Source: an uncultured Coriobacteriaceae bacterium (GTDB taxonomy: Bacteria > Actinomycetota > Coriobacteriia > Coriobacteriales > Eggerthellaceae). From it: DNA of 9,793 bases. Below are positions 6,929 through 9,793 of this stretch, one piece after another (the first letter of the stretch is position 1; each line of letters begins with the position of its first letter). Under the pieces are notes generated by a model. The model ran no database searches, was not told the DNA's origin, and worked only from the letters and a program-made list of their open reading frames with translations. The stretch covers positions 1-9,793 of the forward strand of contig USJN01000037.1 in the NCBI GenBank assembly GCA_900554945.1, in the 5' to 3' direction. A program made the translations under genes and the position numbers.

Positions 6929-7696
6929 TTACTGGTTGTTCTGCGTGGGGTCTTGGGGCGGCTGCTGCTCGTTGAGGGGCTGACCCTGCGCGTCTTGCTG
7001 CTGCGCGAAAGGCTGCTGCGGCGCGCCTTGCGCGTACGGCTGCTCGTAGGGTTGGCCGTAGGGCTGCTGCGGTGCGCCCTGCGCGTACGGGTTCTGCCCA
7101 GGCTGGACATAGGGTTGCTGATAGTAGCCGGGCTGCGGCGCCTGGTATGCGCCCTGGTTGGTGTAGGGCTGCGCACTCGCATAGCCCATCTGCTGCTGCG
7201 CGAATGATTCAGGCGGCAGCTTCTTCATCTTGTTCACGTACACCGCCACGATGATGAACAGCACGAGCGTTATGACGCTGCAGGTGAGCACCGAGACGAC
7301 GATGCCTGCGATCGTCCAGCCGAACAGCTTCGAGAACTTGCTCGGATCGGCGCAGCTCTTGATGCCGATGACGCCCGCGATAAGCTGCACGACGACGCAG
7401 AGCAGGCCCATCACCAGCAGGAATGCGGAAATCCCGACGGTGGCGTTCAATATCGCGAGGATGTCGCCGCTGTCCATGCCTCCCAAGTAGATGTAGTCGT
7501 CGTCGAAGTAGTTGCCGGAGCTGTAGGCGGTGCTGTTGAGCTCATTCTGGATTTCGGCGATAACGGTGGGGTCGTTTACTGCAACGCCGAAAATCGCGAT
7601 GAGCGCAAACCCGGCGATGACGCCGAGGATGCCCAATGCGGCAAGCACGACGATGGCGATGCTCAGACCGCGTACGGTTTTGGAATCGGAGTTCAT
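6929..7696 (-). CDS. Three-helix membrane protein with Q/P/Y-rich repetitive tail, unknown function
   Basis: I do not recognise a named family. The 255-residue protein has a hydrophobic helix at about 10-37, an acidic loop (FDDDYIY, 64-70), two further helices at about 80-112 and 125-154, a basic stop (NKMKK), and then a ~95-residue tail made almost wholly of Q, P, Y, G, A and N. The tail includes a near-repeat of PYAQGAPQQP (203-212 and 220-229). With three helices, the positive-inside rule (KMKK after helix 3) puts the tail in the cytosol. Tails of this kind are common in actinobacterial membrane proteins of cell-envelope and division contexts, but no function follows from that. The start ATG 7696 is well supported by AAAGGAG six bases upstream. 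It converges with ferritin and diverges from the alcohol dehydrogenase. Confidence 0.85.
   Translation of the reverse strand: MNSDSKTVRGLSIAIVVLAALGILGVIAGFALIAIFGVAVNDPTVIAEIQNELNSTAYSSGNYFDDDYIYLGGMDSGDILAILNATVGISAFLLVMGLLCVVVQLIAGVIGIKSCADPSKFSKLFGWTIAGIVVSVLTCSVITLVLFIIVAVYVNKMKKLPPESFAQQQMGYASAQPYTNQGAYQAPQPGYYQQPYVQPGQNPYAQGAPQQPYGQPYEQPYAQGAPQQPFAQQQDAQGQPLNEQQPPQDPTQNNQ
7011..7090. repeat. 29-bp direct repeat coding the Q/P/Y tail
   Basis: Two 29-bp copies (7011-7039 and 7062-7090) differ at two positions and are spaced 51 bp, exactly 17 codons, so duplication or loss of a unit keeps the frame. They encode the two PYAQGAPQQP segments of the membrane protein tail. This marks a place where tail length could vary between strains. 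Confidence 0.75.
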
Positions 7697-7731
7697 TGTC
7701 TTCTCCTTTAGGGGGATTGTCGGACGGGTTC

Positions 7732-7737
7732 AGTATA
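7732..7737 (-). promoter_or_regulatory. Candidate -10 for the Q/P/Y-tail membrane protein gene
   Basis: TATACT on the reverse strand (5 of 6 to consensus) ends 35 bases before ATG 7696. The -35 region at the usual spacing (GACCTC) is poor. Confidence 0.35.
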
Positions 7738-7778
7738 CTATGGGCAAATCGCGAGAGGTCTTTCGCGGAGGTCAAATT

Positions 7779-7810
7779 ACTGTGACAGTTCTAAAACGGA
7801 AAGGTAACGT
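7779..7810 (+). promoter_or_regulatory. Candidate operator and promoter of the alcohol dehydrogenase gene
   Basis: ACTGTGACAGT (7779-7789) is a perfect inverted repeat with a one-base centre. Within it GTGACA (7782-7787) matches the -35 consensus at 5 of 6, and TAACGT (7805-7810) lies 17 bases on, keeping only the TA and final T of the -10. A protein bound to the palindrome would cover the -35. Both the promoter and the operator are tentative. Confidence 0.35.
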
Positions 7811-7863
7811 CGCACATCGCAAGCCGTTTTCTGCAGCGTGCGCATTGGGAAAGGATTGTTTCC

Positions 7864-9048
7864 ATGCTTGATTTCGAGTTCATGTCCCCGACGCAGTTCG
7901 TCTTCGGCCGGGGCGTCGAGGAGAAGGTGGGCGGCAAGCTCGCCGAGCGCGGCGCGAAGAAGGTGCTTTTGCACTTCGGCGGGCAGAGCGCGGTGCGAAG
8001 CGGGCTCATCGACCGCGTCTGTGCGTCGCTCGACGCGGCGGGCGTCGAGTGTGTGAAGCTCGGCGGCGTGCGTCCGAACCCCGAGATCGAGCTCGTGCGG
8101 GAGGGCGTGGCCCTGTGCAAGAAGGAGGGCGTCGACTGGGTGCTCGCCGTTGGCGGCGGGTCGGTCATCGACTCGGCGAAGGCGATTGCGAACGGCGTCT
8201 GCATCGAGGAGGACGTGTGGGAGCTCTTCACCACGAAGCGCCCCAATGCGAACGTGCTCCCCATCGCCGTGGTCCTCACCATTCCCGCAGCGGGCAGCGA
8301 GGCGTCGAAGAACACCGTGATCAGCAACGACGCGCTCGGCATGAAGACGGGGTACGGAAACGAGCACCAGCGCCCGAAGCTTGCGTTCATGAACCCCGAG
8401 CTCACCTTCACGCTGCCCCCGTACCAGACGGCCGCGGGCATTACCGATATGTTCTGCCACCTGCTCGAGCGCTTCTTCGATGATGTGGGCGCGGTTCCCG
8501 TGACCGATAACTTGAACCTCTCGCTCATGAGGACCGTGCGCGCCGAGGCGCCGCGCGTGCTTGCGGACCCTGAGGACTACGAGGCCCGTGCGAACATCAT
8601 GTGGGCAGGGATGCTCTGTCACCAGGGGCTCGCGGGCGTCGGGCGCCACGAGGACTGGGCGACGCACGGCCTCGAGCACGAGCTGTCGGCCTTCGACACC
8701 TCCATCACCCACGGTGCTGGGCTCGCGTGCCTGTTCCCCGCATGGATGGAGCACGTGCACGCCGAGAACCCCGCGCGTTTGGCCTACTATGGGCGCGAGG
8801 TGTTCGGGCTCGCCCCCACGGGCGACGTCTGCGCCGACGCGCTTTCGGCTGCTGACGAGACGCGCCAGTTCTTCGCGTCGCTCGGCATGCCGACGACTCT
8901 GACCGAGCTCGGCATCGGCGAGGATGAGATTGACAAGGCCATCGAGAAGATGATTCCCACGCTGAAGAAGAACAAAGGCGAGGTGTTCGGCAGCTTCAAG
9001 AAGCTCACGATGGAAGACGCCGAGGAGATCTACCGCTCGGCGGTGTAG
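7864..9048 (+). CDS. Iron-containing alcohol dehydrogenase (butanol dehydrogenase/YqhD-like)
   Basis: The 394-residue protein is full length for group III, iron-dependent alcohol dehydrogenases, which interconvert aldehydes or ketones and alcohols with NAD(P)H in the cytosol. The N-terminal dinucleotide-binding domain shows FVFGRGVEEKVG (12-23), GGGS (97-100) with VIDSAKAIAN, and IPAAGSEASKN (140-150). Metal ligands expected from YqhD (D194, H198, H267, H281) are present as D195 and H199 (GITDMFCH), H268 (THGLEHE) and H283 (SITHGAG). Overall wording is closer to YqhD and clostridial BdhA/B than to AdhB or glycerol dehydrogenase. GGGS-x2-D, with D103, is the pattern seen in NADPH-using YqhD, so NADPH preference is possible but unproven. 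ATG 7864 follows AAAGGA at about 8 bases. It stands alone as a transcription unit. In anaerobes such enzymes dispose of reducing power or detoxify aldehydes; the natural substrate is not shown. Confidence 0.94.
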   Translation: MLDFEFMSPTQFVFGRGVEEKVGGKLAERGAKKVLLHFGGQSAVRSGLIDRVCASLDAAGVECVKLGGVRPNPEIELVREGVALCKKEGVDWVLAVGGGSVIDSAKAIANGVCIEEDVWELFTTKRPNANVLPIAVVLTIPAAGSEASKNTVISNDALGMKTGYGNEHQRPKLAFMNPELTFTLPPYQTAAGITDMFCHLLERFFDDVGAVPVTDNLNLSLMRTVRAEAPRVLADPEDYEARANIMWAGMLCHQGLAGVGRHEDWATHGLEHELSAFDTSITHGAGLACLFPAWMEHVHAENPARLAYYGREVFGLAPTGDVCADALSAADETRQFFASLGMPTTLTELGIGEDEIDKAIEKMIPTLKKNKGEVFGSFKKLTMEDAEEIYRSAV

Positions 9049-9123
9049 CGGCCGCAGCGGCGCGCTATTTGCTGCGCATGCCTGCAAAGCGGCTCGCATT
9101 GCGAGACGAGGCGCATATAGCCG

Positions 9124-9167
9124 AAGGGCTGGGCGATTCCAGATTATCGGAGTCGCCCAGCCCTTTT
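9124..9167. terminator. Bidirectional terminator between alcohol dehydrogenase and the PF04020-type gene
   Basis: A 17-bp stem (9124-9140 with 9149-9165, one G-U pair) closes an 8-base loop. The forward side ends in TTTT (9164-9167). The hairpin finishes 5 bases before the stop codon of the reverse gene, so it also forms the end of that message. Confidence 0.85.
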
Positions 9168-9171
9168 GCTG

Positions 9172-9540
9172 CTACTTGTCCCCGATGAGGGAGTTCACCA
9201 AAGACGACACGATGCTGATGACGATGGAGGCGACAAACGCGCTCCCGAAGGTCGCGATGTGCAGGCCCATGCCGAACAGGCCGTCGGTGAGCCATGATGC
9301 GATGTAGAGGAGCAACGTGTTCACGATGAGGTAGAAAATGCCGAATGTGAGGAACGTGAGCGGCAGGCTCAGCGTCTGCAGGATGGGCTTCAGGCCGATG
9401 TTCACAAGCGAGAGCACGAGTGCGAACACAGCAATGATGATCCACGCGTTGTCGCCTCCGACGATGTCGATGCCGGGGACGATCCAGGCGGCGGCCGCCA
9501 CGGCAACGGCGGTGGCGAGCCAGCGGGCGATGAAGTTCAT
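9172..9540 (-). CDS. PF04020-type (phage holin superfamily IV-like) small membrane protein
   Basis: The 122-residue protein has four hydrophobic helices, at about 5-22, 31-50, 58-83 and 95-118. It carries the marks of the family called 'mycobacterial 4-TMS phage holin': RWL..A near the N-terminus, PGI (22-24), LVNIGLKPIL (45-54), LPLTFLTFGIFYLIVN (59-74), and a final helix ending VSSLVN. Despite the name, chromosomal members are widespread in bacteria with no phage nearby, and no lysis gene or other phage gene is seen here; the role is unknown and holin activity should not be assumed. ATG 9540 is chosen because AAAGG lies 6 bases upstream and residues MNFIARWLAT match the family start; longer frames to 9753 add unlike sequence. 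It converges with the alcohol dehydrogenase gene. Confidence 0.88.
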   Translation of the reverse strand: MNFIARWLATAVAVAAAAWIVPGIDIVGGDNAWIIIAVFALVLSLVNIGLKPILQTLSLPLTFLTFGIFYLIVNTLLLYIASWLTDGLFGMGLHIATFGSAFVASIVISIVSSLVNSLIGDK

Positions 9541-9588
9541 GAGAGGCCTTTCTCGTTGATACGCCTGACGGCGCGATGTTTTCGGTCC

Positions 9589-9594
9589 ATTGTA
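9589..9594 (-). promoter_or_regulatory. Candidate -10 for the PF04020-type gene
   Basis: The reverse strand carries CGTACAAT, with TACAAT ending 48 bases before ATG 9540. No convincing -35 is seen. The octamer equals the one before the ABC transporter gene. Confidence 0.35.
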
Positions 9595-9744
9595 CGACAC
9601 GTTCGCCTTCGCGCCCGTGCGGGCCGCTCTTTTGAAACTGTCTTGTAGCGAACGCGTTACTTGGAGCTGTGCCCGAGGGGATTTTCGCTCGGTTGCTTTC
9701 AGCATGCGCGGGTTTTCTGAGAGATGGGCGCCGCTGCGGCGCTC

Positions 9745-9756
9745 TTGTGACACAAT
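9745..9756 (+). promoter_or_regulatory. Palindrome and possible -10 before the right-edge gene
   Basis: TTGTGACACAA (9745-9755) is a perfect inverted repeat with a one-base centre, and CACAAT (9751-9756) could be a -10. Seven bases then separate it from ATG 9764, so a transcript starting at normal distance would begin at or very near that ATG. No good -35 is visible. Confidence 0.3.
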
Positions 9757-9763
9757 GAGTGGT

Positions 9764-9793
9764 ATGGCTAATCATGAGAAACGGCGTCAAGAA
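9764..9793 (+). CDS. Probable start of a gene cut off by the right window edge
   Basis: ATG 9764 opens a frame reading MANHEKRRQE up to the last base; an in-frame ATG at 9755 would add MSG. The strongly charged start is gene-like, but ten codons do not allow a family call. No ribosome binding site precedes either ATG; with a -10-like CACAAT just upstream, a leaderless message starting at 9764 is possible. Between this point and the PF04020-type gene (9541-9754) I see only that gene's candidate -10, a small GC palindrome (9728-9742) and no other gene. Confidence 0.35.
   Translation, partial: MANHEKRRQE

Noticed and set aside
7777..9099. A 440-codon open frame on the reverse strand across the alcohol dehydrogenase
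   Set aside because: It mirrors the codon bias of the dehydrogenase, has an H/R/E/A-rich meaningless composition, and covers the dehydrogenase's own promoter region.
9172..9540. Reading the 'phage holin' similarity as evidence of a prophage
   Set aside because: No integrase, capsid, endolysin or attachment site is visible, and PF04020 proteins are common outside phages.
9541..9753. N-terminal extension of the PF04020-type protein
   Set aside because: The family begins at MNFIARWL; the extension is Arg/Lys/Ser-rich with no similarity and would include the likely promoter and ribosome binding site.
1..9793. CRISPR arrays, tRNA or rRNA genes, insertion sequences with transposase, toxin-antitoxin or defence genes
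   Set aside because: No regularly spaced repeats, cloverleaf-like sequences, transposase frames or defence-type proteins were seen on either strand.

Overview
The window looks like ordinary chromosomal DNA from a high-GC, anaerobic actinobacterium, most likely of the Coriobacteriia/Eggerthellaceae type. This rests on the style of the MnmA protein (NPCIDCN active-site loop, CCS-containing insert), the very large MacB-like ABC ATPase/permease fusion, an anaerobe-type iron alcohol dehydrogenase, a small membrane protein with a Q/P/Y-rich tail, and a PF04020-type four-helix membrane protein. The taxonomic call is inference; no rRNA or other marker is present. By eye the first ~740 bases are more AT-rich than the rest, and the alcohol dehydrogenase gene is the most GC-rich.

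Layout, left to right: (1) the 3' part of an Rrf2/IscR-family regulator gene, cut by the window edge. (2) A 373-base stretch without an intact gene; it holds an N-terminal remnant of a peptidase C26 (gamma-glutamyl-GABA hydrolase-like) gene, an 8-bp tandem duplication inside that remnant, a terminator and the cysK promoter. (3) cysK (cysteine synthase), forward. (4) mnmA (tRNA 2-thiouridylase) and a 1043-residue ABC transporter, both reverse; they overlap by 8 bp, with the transporter first in the transcript. (5) A ferritin gene, forward, divergent from the transporter. (6) A three-helix membrane protein with a repetitive Q/P/Y tail, reverse. (7) An iron-containing alcohol dehydrogenase (butanol dehydrogenase/YqhD type), forward. 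(8) A small PF04020-type membrane protein, reverse. (9) The probable first ten codons of a forward gene running off the right edge.

The genes alternate in direction, giving three convergent pairs (cysK/mnmA, ferritin/membrane protein, alcohol dehydrogenase/PF04020 protein). Each pair is separated by a strong GC-rich hairpin that probably stops transcription from both sides. The left part has a sulfur and Fe-S theme: an Rrf2 protein with an IscR-like cysteine cluster, cysteine synthase, and the sulfur-carrying tRNA enzyme MnmA. A short sequence shared by the rrf2-remnant gap and the cysK promoter could be an operator of the Rrf2 protein.

I do not see a convincing undescribed system. The items most worth a second look are the gene remnant with its tandem duplication, the shared motif beside the Rrf2 gene, the four-cysteine cluster lacking the IscR histidine, the methionine ladder in the transporter's outside domain, and the mnmA-transporter coupling.
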